From positions 434,001 to 498,000 of the forward strand of contig NZ_JACVMU010000001.1 in assembly GCF_014529985.1 (NCBI RefSeq): DNA of 64,000 nt. The letters are read 5' to 3'. Position 1 is the stretch's first letter. Each line of letters opens with the position of its first letter. Shown in pieces: positions 26,542-35,439 of this stretch. A program made the translations under genes and the position numbers. The notes under the pieces were generated by a model. The model searched no databases and was not told the DNA's origin. It was given only the letters and a program-made list of their open reading frames with translations. This DNA comes from Leucobacter sp. cx-42. GTDB taxonomy: Bacteria; Actinomycetota; Actinomycetes; Actinomycetales; Microbacteriaceae.

Positions 26542-26561
26542 GACGTTCCTGCTCGAACGTC
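26542..26561. promoter_or_regulatory. Inverted repeat between the phosphatase and acyltransferase genes
   Basis: GACGTTC-CTGCTC-GAACGTC is a perfect 7-6-7 inverted repeat, 28 bp after the phosphatase stop and 22 bp before the acyltransferase start. It has no T-run. It could be a weak terminator or an operator. Confidence 0.4.
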
Positions 26562-26583
26562 CTGAGATGAAAGCCCGCGCACG

Positions 26584-27666
26584 ATGTCTACTGCACCACT
26601 GACTATCCTTGCGCCGGGCATCACCCGAGCAAAACGCATTCCGTATCTCGATACGCTGCGTTCACTTTCGATCATCGCGGTCGTCTTACTCCATGCTGCA
26701 GCGTGGGATTGGTATCGCATGCCCGTCACCGGCAGCGACTGGCAGGTACTCAACGCGTACGACAGCCTCGCGCGGTTCTGCGTGCCGGTGTTCTTCATGG
26801 TGAGCGGCGCACTCTTCCTGCAGCCCGCGCGCAACATTACGATTCGCTCGGTCTTCCGGAAGTACCTGCCCCGCATCCTCACCGCTTTCGTCGTGTGGTC
26901 TGCGTTCTATGCGGTTCTCGGCACATACGGCCCCGGCGGCGACGGTTCGCTGCACACACTCGCCACGCAGTTCGTGCTCGGCCACTACCACCTGTGGTTC
27001 CTCTTCGCGCTCGCAGGTCTGTACCTGGTGACCCCGCTCCTACGCCCCTTGGTGGTGGATGGCAAAATCGCCTGGTACTTTGTCGTCCTCGCGGTGATCT
27101 TCGCGTCGTTGATGCCCTTCCTCACCCAGCTTCCGTTCGTTGGTCACTTGCTGGCTCAGATACTCGACACGATGCGCTTGAACATGGTGCTTGGCTACAG
27201 TCTCTTCTTCGTGCTCGGCTATCTGCTCAGCACGATGCGGCTGACCCGCAAGCGAGTCCGGCTGATCGCGCTGCTCGGCGTCGCCGGCGTCATCGCGACA
27301 TTCGGACTGACCTCGCTGCTGTCGCTCTGGCGCGGTGAACCTTCGGCGCGCTTCTACGACTTCCTTGCGCCCAACGTCATCGCTTCAGCCGTCGCGGTGT
27401 TCGTGCTTGTGCGTGCGTTCAGCACCCACAGCAGCATCGAGGGAACTCCCCCGCACCCGCTCATCGCACTTGTCGGAAAGCTGTCATTCGGCATCTACCT
27501 CGTACACCCGTTCTTCCAGTGGCTGTACCAGCAACTCGGTGTGACCGCAGACTTCGCCCCGACCATCATCTCGGTGCCGGTGCTGACCCTGTTGATTCTG
27601 GTGCCGAGTGGCGCCGTCGCATGGTTCTTACAACGTATTCCGAAGGTCGGCAGCTACATCAGCTAG
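26584..27666 (+). CDS. Membrane acyltransferase, acyltransferase-3 (OafA/WecH) family
   Basis: This 360-aa integral membrane protein has about 10 helices. It opens with the family pattern IPYLDTLRSLSIIAVVLLHAA, whose His is the presumed catalytic residue, and has FCVPVFFMVSGAL near residue 62 and FGIYLVHPFF near 306. Family members O- or N-acetylate cell-surface glycans, lipids or antibiotics. It stands alone and converges with cardiolipin synthase; the acceptor is unknown. The ribosome site is weak. Confidence 0.85.
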   Translation: MSTAPLTILAPGITRAKRIPYLDTLRSLSIIAVVLLHAAAWDWYRMPVTGSDWQVLNAYDSLARFCVPVFFMVSGALFLQPARNITIRSVFRKYLPRILTAFVVWSAFYAVLGTYGPGGDGSLHTLATQFVLGHYHLWFLFALAGLYLVTPLLRPLVVDGKIAWYFVVLAVIFASLMPFLTQLPFVGHLLAQILDTMRLNMVLGYSLFFVLGYLLSTMRLTRKRVRLIALLGVAGVIATFGLTSLLSLWRGEPSARFYDFLAPNVIASAVAVFVLVRAFSTHSSIEGTPPHPLIALVGKLSFGIYLVHPFFQWLYQQLGVTADFAPTIISVPVLTLLILVPSGAVAWFLQRIPKVGSYIS

Positions 27667-27688
27667 CGCGCGGAGTCTCCTGCGGTGG

Positions 27689-29161
27689 TTACTGCAGCGC
27701 GCTCGTCAGTCGTGCGAGGCCGTCAAGCAACTGTGACCGAAGCGGCTGCTTCGACCACTCCTCGATGGTGAGTTCGCGTGAATTGTCACGGTAGTACTCG
27801 GTCACCTGGTCGAGGTCACTGATGAAGCTCTCGCCGTACACCACCATGGAGATCTCCATGTTCAGGCCGAACGAACGCTGATCCATGTTGGAAGAGCCGA
27901 TCACCGCGACCGACCGGTCGACCGTGAAGTGCTTTGAATGCAGAATGTACGGCGGGCGGAACATCCAGATCCGCACCCCGGCCTGCAGCAGCTCCTCGTA
28001 GTACGAACGCTGCGCGTGGTACACCATGGCCTGGTCGCCGGTCTCAGAGACGAACAGCTCGACTTCGACGCCGCGCGCGGTCGCTGCACGGAGCGCGTTC
28101 ATGATCGACCCCTCGGGGACGAAGTAGGGGCTCGTGATACTGATGCGATCCTGCGCCGTGTAGAGCAGCGAAACGAAGACCTGGAGGTTGTTCTCCGCCG
28201 CGTAGCCGGGGCCACTCGGCACGATCTGGCAGTCGAGCGTGCCGGGGAACGAAGGCGTGAGTTCAGGCAGGTTCAGGTGTTCAAGGTATTCACCGGTCTC
28301 GAGGTACCAGTCGCCCTGGAACACGGCCTCAAGGCCGAGCACGATTGGCCCTTCGACGCGCACCATGATGTCGCGCCAGTGCAGACCGCGGCGAATGTTC
28401 GACTTCTTGTTGTAGCTCGAGTCAACGATGTTCTGCGACCCCATGAAGCCGACGCGGCCATCGACCACGATGAGCTTGCGGTGGTTGCGCAAATCTGGGC
28501 GCTGGTACTCACCGCGCCAGGGGCGCACCGGGAGCAGGTATGCCCACTCGGCGCCGATGTCATCGAGCGTTTCGCGGGTGCGCTTTGCGCCTGGGTTGCG
28601 CACGGCAGAAATATGATCGAGCAGCACACGAACCTGCACACCGCGAGCACGTGCCTCACGCATGGCTTGGAAGATCACGTCGGTCGACGCGTCGTGCACC
28701 AGAATGTAGAACTCAATGTGCACGTACTTCTTTGCGGAGCGGATCGCATCAGCCATCCACGCAAACGACCGCTCGTAGTCGATGCACATGCTTGCGCGGT
28801 TCCCGCGAAGCATCGGCTGAGCGCCGAGTGAGCTGCCGAGTTCAACAGCGTTGAGGACGCCGATTTGCAGATCCTCTGGGTCAGTCGTGAGTCGACCGCC
28901 GTCGATTTCAGAAATGCCAGAGACGAACTTGTTGATTGCCTCTTGCTTCAGCTCACGCTTCTTCGGAAGACGCTTGCTGCCAATGATGAGGAAGAGGATC
29001 AGTCCCGGGATGGGGAGCAGAAAAATGGCCAACAGCCAGGCCATTCCGGAGGTTGGGCGGCGGTTTCGGGGAACCACAAACAGGGCAACGATTCGAATGA
29101 TGATTTCGATCGAGAGGATCGAAATCGCCCAGACGTACGCCCAGTTCACATCCGCCACCAC
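27689..29161 (-). CDS. cls: Cardiolipin synthase (phospholipase D type)
   Basis: This 490-aa membrane enzyme joins phosphatidyl groups to make cardiolipin. Two N-terminal helices (about 8-30 and 40-62) precede two HKD motifs: His227-Lys229-Asp234 in RNHRKLIVVDG and His408-Lys410-Asp415 in LHSKHFTVD. The start is GTG at 29161, with AGGAGGG four bases upstream. That ribosome site is buried in a long stem (29164-29210), so translation is probably controlled. It follows a 58-aa membrane protein and lysS on the same strand. Confidence 0.92.
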   Translation of the reverse strand: MVADVNWAYVWAISILSIEIIIRIVALFVVPRNRRPTSGMAWLLAIFLLPIPGLILFLIIGSKRLPKKRELKQEAINKFVSGISEIDGGRLTTDPEDLQIGVLNAVELGSSLGAQPMLRGNRASMCIDYERSFAWMADAIRSAKKYVHIEFYILVHDASTDVIFQAMREARARGVQVRVLLDHISAVRNPGAKRTRETLDDIGAEWAYLLPVRPWRGEYQRPDLRNHRKLIVVDGRVGFMGSQNIVDSSYNKKSNIRRGLHWRDIMVRVEGPIVLGLEAVFQGDWYLETGEYLEHLNLPELTPSFPGTLDCQIVPSGPGYAAENNLQVFVSLLYTAQDRISITSPYFVPEGSIMNALRAATARGVEVELFVSETGDQAMVYHAQRSYYEELLQAGVRIWMFRPPYILHSKHFTVDRSVAVIGSSNMDQRSFGLNMEISMVVYGESFISDLDQVTEYYRDNSRELTIEEWSKQPLRSQLLDGLARLTSALQ

Positions 29162-29163
29162 AA

Positions 29164-29210
29164 TGCCCTCCTGACGATACAGTTCCTATCAACTGTATCG
29201 GTGGAGGGCA
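29164..29210 (-). promoter_or_regulatory. Hairpin sequestering the cls Shine-Dalgarno
   Basis: Read as minus-strand RNA, an outer 8-bp stem (UGCCCUCC with GGAGGGCA) and an inner 10-bp stem (CGAUACAGUU with AACUGUAUCG, 6-nt loop) are joined by a 2/3-nt internal loop. The Shine-Dalgarno GGAGGG is entirely paired, and the GUG start follows two bases after the stem. The stop codon of the upstream 58-aa gene lies 8 nt before the hairpin, so a terminating ribosome could open it. Confidence 0.75.
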
Positions 29211-29218
29211 GGGTTCGG

Positions 29219-29395
29219 CTATTCTTCGCGGGCGGGCAGACCAGCCTTAGCTCGCTCTTCCGTCTCAATCTCGCGATAGATACGTCGTTCTGTACGATCT
29301 GCGCGGAGGATGAGTCGAATGACCAGCCAGAAGAAGACACCGATCACGACAGTCGGAATCAGCGACCAGACTGCGTTCACCCACCAGTTATCCAT
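29219..29395 (-). CDS. Small membrane protein (58 aa)
   Basis: This single-helix protein begins MDNWWVNAVWSLIPTVVIGVF (helix about 9-30) and has a charged cytoplasmic tail, RADRTERRIYREIETEERAKAG. The family is unknown; small proteins of this type accompany lysS in related genomes. The ATG at 29395 was chosen because the helix follows directly; the open frame extends upstream into repeat DNA. Its stop lies just ahead of the hairpin that hides the cls ribosome site. Confidence 0.7.
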   Translation of the reverse strand: MDNWWVNAVWSLIPTVVIGVFFWLVIRLILRADRTERRIYREIETEERAKAGLPAREE

Positions 29396-29481
29396 ATGTC
29401 TAAGCCTAGCCAGCCGCCCCGGGGGAATCCTGTGAACTCGCGACACCGCGTGTCTACGGCAGTAGGCGTTCCCGTTCTTCC

Positions 29482-29570
29482 CCTCAACCGCGCGAAACAG
29501 ACGATTTCTGCCGAGATCACCCATTGCAACGCGCAGAAACACCCCTTCTCGACAGAAACCATCAATCTCG
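29482..29570 (-). repeat. Dispersed palindromic intergenic element, copy B
   Basis: The minus strand aligns with 10233-10320. GGTTTCTGTCGAGA and TCTCGGCAGAAATC inside it form an imperfect inverted repeat (12 of 14), so it can fold into a stem. Confidence 0.7.
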
Positions 29571-29677
29571 TGATGATGGCGACGAGAAGTCGGTAGGCCA
29601 GGCGCGCAGCGAGGGCGAGGCCAGGCCTGCCGGGCGAGCCGAGCCACCCGGCCGGGACCACAAGCGCCGCACAACGC

Positions 29678-29715
29678 AAAGCGCCGCCGGCTCCCACACG
29701 GGGAACCGACGGCGC
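29678..29715 (-). terminator. Terminator after lysS
   Basis: GCGCCGCCGGCTCCC (29681-29695) pairs over 15 positions with 29701-29715, with two G-U wobbles in the minus-strand RNA and a 5-nt loop, and is followed by TTT on that strand. Confidence 0.8.
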
Positions 29716-29730
29716 CAGCCAGCAAAGAAC

Positions 29731-31269
29731 TTACTTCACGAGCGGGAAGAGAATGGTCTCGCGAATGCCGAGGCCGGTGAGGGCCATCAGCAGGCGGTCC
29801 ATGCCCATGCCCATGCCACCCGACGGCGGCATTGCGTGCTCGAGCGCACGCAGGAACTCTTCGTCAACGCCCATCGCCTCATCGTCGCCGCGGGCCGCTT
29901 CTGCTGCCTGCTGAACGAAACGGTCACGCTGCACGACGGGGTCGATGAGCTCCGAGTAGCCCGTTGCGAGTTCGAAGCCACGCACGTAGAGGTCCCACTT
30001 CTCAACGACACCATCGATCGAGCGGTGGTGACGGGTGAGGGGGCTGGTCTCAACCGGGAAGTCCATAACGAAGGTCGGCGCGGTGAGGCCGTCCTTGACG
30101 AAGTGCTCCCAGAGTTCCTCGACAAGCTTGCCGTGGTTGGGAAGCTTCACCTCGACGCCCTCGGCATCTGCAATCGCCTGGAGCTCCTCGACCGAAGTCT
30201 TGGGGGTGATCTCCTTGCCGCACGCCTCCGAGAGGGTGCCGTACATCGAGATGCGATCCCAGTTGCCACCGAGGTCGAAGAGGGTGCCGTCTGCCCACTT
30301 CACGACGTGCGATCCTTCGCGCTCGGTGCCCGCGTTTGCTGCGAGCGCCGCGTTCTGGATGAGCTCCTGCGTCAGGTCAGCAATTCCGTTGTAGTCGGTG
30401 TACGCCTGGTACGACTCGAGCATTGCGAACTCGGGGCTGTGGGTCGAGTCAGCGCCCTCGTTGCGGAAGTTGCGGTTGATCTCGAAGACGCGCTCGAGGC
30501 CACCAACCACTGCGCGCTTGAGGAAGAGCTCGGGCGCGATGCGCAGGTAGAGCTCCATGTCGAACGCGTTCGAGTGGGTGATGAACGGGCGAGCCGAAGC
30601 GCCACCGTGCATCGTCTGCAGCATCGGGGTCTCAACCTCGAGGAAGTCGTGCGATGCGAAGGTCTTGCGTAGGCTCGCCATGGTGCGTGCACGGGTCACG
30701 ACGTTGATGCGTGCCTGCTCGCGCTGGATGAGGTCGAGGTAACGCGCGCGAACACGGGTCTCCTCGTTCAGCTCTGCGTACATGTTAGGGAGCGGAGCGA
30801 GCGCCTTCGACGCGATCTGCCACTCGGTCGCCATGATCGAAAGCTCACCGCGGCGGCTCGAGATGACCTCACCCTTGATGAACAGGTGGTCACCGAGGTC
30901 AACAAGCTCCTTGTACGAAGCGAGCGACTCTTCGCCAACCTCGGCGAAGCTCACCATGCCCTGGATGCGGCTACCGTCACCGGCCTGCAGTGACACGAAG
31001 CACAGCTTGCCGGTGTTGCGCTGGAAGACGACGCGGCCTGCAACGCCGACGATCTCTCCCGATGCGGTGTCGGGGGTCTCCTCAAGGTGCCCCCACTGTG
31101 CGCGCACTGCGGGAATCGAGGTGGTGACGGGAACAGCTACGGGGTATGCGCCGCCAGCGAGATCACCGGAGGCGTTGAGCTTGTCACGCTTCTCCAGTCG
31201 CACCCGCTTCTGTTCGAAGACATCTTCCTCGGTCTCGGCCGGGGTGGTGGGCGCGGTCTGCTCGCTCAT
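29731..31269 (-). CDS. lysS: Lysine--tRNA ligase, class II
   Basis: This 512-aa cytoplasmic synthetase charges tRNA-Lys. It has an N-terminal OB-fold anticodon-binding domain (about 70-170), class II motif 2 FRNEG near residue 268, and motif 3 GMGMGMDRLLM near 487. GGAGGA precedes the ATG. Between DUF2520 and lysS the pantothenate genes seen in mycobacteria (panC, panD, coaX) are absent. Confidence 0.97.
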   Translation of the reverse strand: MSEQTAPTTPAETEEDVFEQKRVRLEKRDKLNASGDLAGGAYPVAVPVTTSIPAVRAQWGHLEETPDTASGEIVGVAGRVVFQRNTGKLCFVSLQAGDGSRIQGMVSFAEVGEESLASYKELVDLGDHLFIKGEVISSRRGELSIMATEWQIASKALAPLPNMYAELNEETRVRARYLDLIQREQARINVVTRARTMASLRKTFASHDFLEVETPMLQTMHGGASARPFITHSNAFDMELYLRIAPELFLKRAVVGGLERVFEINRNFRNEGADSTHSPEFAMLESYQAYTDYNGIADLTQELIQNAALAANAGTEREGSHVVKWADGTLFDLGGNWDRISMYGTLSEACGKEITPKTSVEELQAIADAEGVEVKLPNHGKLVEELWEHFVKDGLTAPTFVMDFPVETSPLTRHHRSIDGVVEKWDLYVRGFELATGYSELIDPVVQRDRFVQQAAEAARGDDEAMGVDEEFLRALEHAMPPSGGMGMGMDRLLMALTGLGIRETILFPLVK

Positions 31270-31338
31270 GGGCGGGTTCCTCCGTCAAATCGATTTTGAA
31301 GCGCGCCGAACACTCTCGTGTCAACGCACCCCACCATC

Positions 31339-32067
31339 TTAGCCGCGCTCGCCCCAGGTTTCTTCTGGCTCCCGAGGTTCAGCCTCAATACCCGCGACAT
31401 TTCGCAGTTCTTCATCAATCGCGGAGGTCACGACACCGCCGAGCAGCAGGTCTGGACGGGAGATTCCGATGCTCGCGAGAATCGCAGCCGGGGTCGCCAC
31501 AGCAGCCCGTGCCGAGCTCAGTGCGGCATCGAGGGCGCGGGCGTAGGTGGGGCGATCCGCCTCCGCCACGATCACGGGTTCGGCCCCCATTTCGACCGCG
31601 AGTGCCTGGCCGATTGGGAGCACCGGCGCGGGAGCGGTCACGGCAACGGCCGCACCCGACAAACGGGCGAGGTCAAGGCTCGTGCCAGTGAACACGATCG
31701 CAGGAGTGAGGGCGATCGGGATGACTCCCGGTGCCGCAGCAAAGACTCCGGCACCGTATTCGGGTGCCGTGTGGATCGCAAGCTGGCCCGGCTGCCATGC
31801 GCCGAGCTTCGTGAGTCCCGCGATAATTCCGGGGAGTTCGCTGCCGGGAACCGCAAACAGGACGAGTTCAGATCGCCGAACAATCTCGGGAACCTCAAGC
31901 ACCGGCACCCCGGGAAGCATGGCCTCGACGCGCTCGCGCGCTTCATCGCCGGTCGCGTTGACACCCGTAATGGCGTGGCCGGCTCCGGCGAGGGCACGAC
32001 CGAGCACCGGGCCGACATTACCTGCGCCGATGATTCCAACGCCGAGGCGGCTCGCTCCAAAACTCAT
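31339..32067 (-). CDS. Rossmann-fold and DUF2520 domain protein
   Basis: This 242-aa protein has an N-terminal NAD(P)-binding Rossmann motif GVGIIGAGNVGPVLGRALAGAG (about 9-30) and a C-terminal DUF2520 domain. It resembles mycobacterial Rv3603c, which lies in the same fol gene neighbourhood. The family looks like a small dehydrogenase of unknown substrate. It overlaps the upstream PH-domain gene by four bases (ATGA), so it is part of the fol operon. Confidence 0.88.
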   Translation of the reverse strand: MSFGASRLGVGIIGAGNVGPVLGRALAGAGHAITGVNATGDEARERVEAMLPGVPVLEVPEIVRRSELVLFAVPGSELPGIIAGLTKLGAWQPGQLAIHTAPEYGAGVFAAAPGVIPIALTPAIVFTGTSLDLARLSGAAVAVTAPAPVLPIGQALAVEMGAEPVIVAEADRPTYARALDAALSSARAAVATPAAILASIGISRPDLLLGGVVTSAIDEELRNVAGIEAEPREPEETWGERG

Positions 32068-33827
32068 GCGTGGTTCCTCCGAAGTGCAGCGCGCTGCTGT
32101 GAATCTTGTAGTTGTGCGTCAAGGACCGCATGTTCAAGCTCTGTGAACAGTTTGCGGGCATCGGCATCAGCGAGGCCGCGCATTTCCATCCGCACGGGAC
32201 CCAGCACGGTGTGCGCCTGCACCGACGCAAGCCCGAGGAACCGGTGCACGAACGGCTGCCGGAAGCTCACCGACTGCGCACGTACGAGCGGCATGATCAC
32301 CAGCACGCGGTTGAGCGCACCGCGGCGAATTCGCAGCGTCGCTTCCTCTCCCTCGCTCGAGGCCGGAGCTGGCGCGGCTTCAAGCGCCTCGCCAGCGACC
32401 GGGACGACGGCCGCGGGAGTCTCGATCCGCACACCAGCGCGACGCTGACCAAACCAGAGCACGGGCGCGGATCGCGGCCCAGCACCCAGGTAGCCCTGGC
32501 CAGTGCCGACGAGCGCATCGACGATGCCGGCGGCTGCTTGCTCGCCGCCGAGGCCAGGCATGATCGTTGCAATCACGCGGATCACGTCGTCGAGCTTGCC
32601 GACCGGAAGAATGAGGTTCTGCGTGGTCGCGTTTTGGCCGCCCTGCGCGACGGTCTGGCCGGCGAGCGTGATGCGCACCTTCCACCAGCCGAGCGGTCGC
32701 CAGAACAGCGGCTGCCGCGCCTCAACCGCGTGCACCTTGCCGAAGGGAATCGATTCGGTGACGGTCGAGGTGAGGCCAGAGCCAATACGCACGGAGTCAG
32801 CCCCGCGTGACAGGGTGAAGCCGTAGCCCTTGTTGAACTGCGCGATCAGAATCGATGCGAAGACAATTGCCATCGGCACGGCGGTGAACAGCACCGCAGC
32901 CGCGATACCAGCTGCAGCACCATCGCCGGCGAAGAGGAGCTTGAAGGCGCCGAATACGAATCCGCCGCCAGCAAGGAGCACGAACGCGATCAGCAACACG
33001 CTCTCCCAGCCGAGCAGCACCGACGCGATGAGGCGCCCTACTGGCACCTTGACAAGGGTCTGCTCAGCGATGGCTTCGGGCGAGATGTCAGCATCCAGAA
33101 TGGAATCAACGTGCCCCGAGAGGCCAGCTGCGCTCAGCAGTTTGGGCTCAACCTGGGCCTGATCTGCGTGCACGGCTGCGGCTGCAGCGTCGGCGGATGC
33201 TGGCGCGACCGGAGTCCCGGTGCCGGGTTGCGCGGTCTTTCCTGCGCGGATCTCCGCAGCTCGTCGCAAGATCTCACCGCGCACGAGCTTCGCGTCGGCA
33301 AAGGAAAGATAGGCCAGCTCGACTTTGCCGCCCTGGCCAGCCGTGACGACCTCCACCTTTGCGAGCCCGAGAATGCGGGCAAACAAACTGCGCTGCAGGT
33401 TCACACTCTGCACACGCTCGAGCGGAGCACGGCGGTGCTTCTTCGAGATCACACCGCTGCGTTCCTCGACCGTGTCGACCGTAATGCGGTAGGTCTGGAA
33501 TTTCCAGACGATCCACGAGAACAACACGATGAGCAGCACGAGCACGAGCGCGCCCCCGAGCGCGAGCGGTACGAGCTTGCGTTCCACGATGAAGTCGATG
33601 GGGTCGCCCGAGCCGTCGATCGCACCGGGTGGCAGTTCACCCTCTGAGAACGCATCGCTCATGAAGAACTGGATGACACGGTCTCGAAGGTTCGCGATGA
33701 TGATGCCCGCGATCACGATGAGCGCGAGGCCACCGCGCAAAAGCGGTGACAGCGGGTGCAAATGACGCCAGCCGTCAGCGTCGGCCTTCCCCGGGAGCGT
33801 GGCTGCGCCGGGCTGCTGCTCGCTCAC
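32064..33827 (-). CDS. Membrane protein with bacterial PH domains (YdbT type)
   Basis: This 587-aa membrane protein has helices near residues 30-48 and 85-108, two more pairs near 240-265 and 275-305, and repeated bPH2 domains (TYRITVDTVEERSGVISKKHRRAPLERVQSVNLQRSLFARILGLAKVEVVTAG). Its partner is the smaller PH protein directly upstream, as with Bacillus YdbS/YdbT. The start is GTG at 33827, overlapping the partner's stop (GTGA). Role unknown; membrane stress resistance is reported for the Bacillus pair. Confidence 0.85.
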   Translation of the reverse strand: MSEQQPGAATLPGKADADGWRHLHPLSPLLRGGLALIVIAGIIIANLRDRVIQFFMSDAFSEGELPPGAIDGSGDPIDFIVERKLVPLALGGALVLVLLIVLFSWIVWKFQTYRITVDTVEERSGVISKKHRRAPLERVQSVNLQRSLFARILGLAKVEVVTAGQGGKVELAYLSFADAKLVRGEILRRAAEIRAGKTAQPGTGTPVAPASADAAAAAVHADQAQVEPKLLSAAGLSGHVDSILDADISPEAIAEQTLVKVPVGRLIASVLLGWESVLLIAFVLLAGGGFVFGAFKLLFAGDGAAAGIAAAVLFTAVPMAIVFASILIAQFNKGYGFTLSRGADSVRIGSGLTSTVTESIPFGKVHAVEARQPLFWRPLGWWKVRITLAGQTVAQGGQNATTQNLILPVGKLDDVIRVIATIMPGLGGEQAAAGIVDALVGTGQGYLGAGPRSAPVLWFGQRRAGVRIETPAAVVPVAGEALEAAPAPASSEGEEATLRIRRGALNRVLVIMPLVRAQSVSFRQPFVHRFLGLASVQAHTVLGPVRMEMRGLADADARKLFTELEHAVLDAQLQDSQQRAALRRNHA

Positions 33828-34342
33828 AGTCCGGACCTACGGGTCTCGGCAAGCTCGACGAGCTTGTCACGCAGCGCCTCAGCTTCAGCTACCTCGAGGC
33901 CGGGGAGGTTCACGCCGGTCGCAGCAGATGCCGTGACAAACTTCAGCGTCGCGAGGCCGAGCATGCGCGCGATAGGGCCGCGGTTCATGTCGACGAGCTG
34001 CAGACGGCCGTAGGGCACCGCAACGATTCGCTCAAACATGAAGCCACGGCGGAAGAGGAAGTCGTCCTCGCGCAGCTGGTAGCCGATCGAACGCATCCGG
34101 CGGAATGAGAAGAACGCACTCACGATGCTGAACGCCACGAGGATGCCACCAATGATGAGCGCACCATTCGATGCTTCTTCGTCACCGGAAAAGAGCACGA
34201 TCGCGGCGACGACCGCAACGATCACGACCACCCACAGCAGGTTGAAGATCAAATCTGACCACACATAGCGTGACGAGATTCGATGCCACCCGTCTTGCGG
34301 GGCATCTGGCTGAACTTCTGGCGACATGGCGTTGTGCGTCAT
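33824..34342 (-). CDS. Membrane protein with bacterial PH domain (YdbS type)
   Basis: This 172-aa protein has two helices (about 29-50 and 62-80) followed by one bPH2 domain (YQLREDDFLFRRGFMFERIVAVPYGRLQLVDMNRGPIARMLGLATLKFVTA). The ATG at 34342 has AAGG upstream; a longer frame to 34498 overlaps the DUF3180 gene and is rejected. It is coupled to the larger PH protein by a four-base overlap, so the two probably form a complex. Confidence 0.85.
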   Translation of the reverse strand: MTHNAMSPEVQPDAPQDGWHRISSRYVWSDLIFNLLWVVVIVAVVAAIVLFSGDEEASNGALIIGGILVAFSIVSAFFSFRRMRSIGYQLREDDFLFRRGFMFERIVAVPYGRLQLVDMNRGPIARMLGLATLKFVTASAATGVNLPGLEVAEAEALRDKLVELAETRRSGL

Positions 34343-34352
34343 GCTTTCTACC

Positions 34353-34889
34353 TTAGTCAGCACCACCGTCACGGAAGGCAGGCTGGTCACTTCCGGGGTT
34401 CTCAGGACTGTGTCCGAGGGACCCAGCGTCGGAGCCATCTGCGTCGTCGCCCGGCGGGATCTGACAGATCCGCTCGATGATGACACCGCTGATCGCAAGT
34501 GCGAGGCCGGCCACGAGCGTCAGCACCATCGGTAGCCAGACAGACACGGATGCGGGGACCGTGCGGCCGATGAGCGAAAGCAGCAGGCCAACACCGAAGC
34601 CAGCAAACGCTGACCCGACAAGCTGTCCGGCACGAGCCAACGCAAGCACGCGCACGGCCTGGAACGGATTGACCGCACCAGTCCCCCGGCGGATCTGCTG
34701 CCGCAGGCGAAGCCCGAAAATCAGCAGGAGCGCCACGAGCAATGCCAGCATCAGCGGCATCGAAAGCGGAGGCGTCAGTGGCGAGAGACCTCGCGAGGCA
34801 AGGAAGAACTGCACGAACAGACCGATGGCTGCGCCGATACTCAGCGCTGCCCAGAGTGCCAGCTGGCTCAACCGTTGCATGGGTCGCAC
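34353..34889 (-). CDS. DUF3180 family membrane protein
   Basis: This 178-aa protein has four predicted helices (about 12-30, 42-62, 84-106 and 118-140) and a hydrophilic C-terminal tail. DUF3180 genes sit next to folK in many actinobacteria, including mycobacterial Rv3605c; function is unknown. The start is GTG at 34889, which is six bases after AGGAGG inside the end of folK; ATG at 34880 is an alternative. Confidence 0.85.
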   Translation of the reverse strand: MRPMQRLSQLALWAALSIGAAIGLFVQFFLASRGLSPLTPPLSMPLMLALLVALLLIFGLRLRQQIRRGTGAVNPFQAVRVLALARAGQLVGSAFAGFGVGLLLSLIGRTVPASVSVWLPMVLTLVAGLALAISGVIIERICQIPPGDDADGSDAGSLGHSPENPGSDQPAFRDGGAD

Positions 34890-34890
34890 C

Positions 34891-35439
34891 TTACGCCTCC
34901 TCAGTCAGAGACTCGGTCATCGTCTCATCAAGCGGCGACGTCGTGTCGCCGGTCTGCGCGAGCAGGGCGGCGACTGATCCGCGCCCTGGAATCACAGCAG
35001 ACGCGTCGAGCAGTGCCCACGGTGACAGCACGAAGTCGCGCACGTGCGCGCGCGGATGCGGCACCTCCAAGCGTTCATCAGCACTCACCTGGTCGCCATA
35101 CGTGATCACATCAATGTCGAGGGTGCGATCGCCCCATCGCACGTCACGCACGCGACCGTGCGCGGTCTCGATGCGCTGGACGAGGTCGAGCAGGGCGAGC
35201 GGCGCGAGCGTGGTCGTGAGACGAGCGACACCGTTGATGTACCGCGGAGCTTCAGGGTCCGGGCCGGTCAGCGTCATCGCGATCGTTTCGCGCAGTGGCG
35301 AGGCCTCGAAAGACAAGATTTCTGCACTCGCGGCAATCTCACGCTGGGCGGCGCGGATCGTCGCACCGCGATCACCCAGGTTCGCACCAAAGGCGAGCAC
35401 TACCTCAACGGGGGCGACGGCATCGGCACCAGTGTTCAA
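34891..35439 (-). CDS. folK: 2-amino-4-hydroxy-6-hydroxymethyldihydropteridine pyrophosphokinase
   Basis: This 182-aa folate enzyme transfers pyrophosphate from ATP to hydroxymethyldihydropterin. The HPPK signature RWGDRTLDIDVITYGD is present near residue 101, with the N-terminal LAFGANLGDR. The apparent start is TTG at 35439, overlapping the stop of the folP-folB gene (TTGA) with GAAGGG nine bases upstream; no ATG is available at the right place. Confidence 0.93.
   Translation of the reverse strand: MNTGADAVAPVEVVLAFGANLGDRGATIRAAQREIAASAEILSFEASPLRETIAMTLTGPDPEAPRYINGVARLTTTLAPLALLDLVQRIETAHGRVRDVRWGDRTLDIDVITYGDQVSADERLEVPHPRAHVRDFVLSPWALLDASAVIPGRGSVAALLAQTGDTTSPLDETMTESLTEEA

Larger units (their letters stand above)
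29396..29730. other. Intergenic region downstream of lysS
   Basis: This 335-bp gap holds the lysS terminator (29678-29715) and the second copy of the dispersed palindromic element (29482-29570). No gene is seen. Confidence 0.7.

Noticed and set aside
26542-26561. SOS (LexA) box before the acyltransferase
   Set aside because: The half-sites are GTTC then GAAC, the reverse of the actinobacterial GAAC-N4-GTTC box.
29164-29210. Simple rho-independent terminator before cls
   Set aside because: No T-run follows the stem on the minus strand, and the stem contains the cls ribosome site itself; a weak terminator role cannot be fully excluded.
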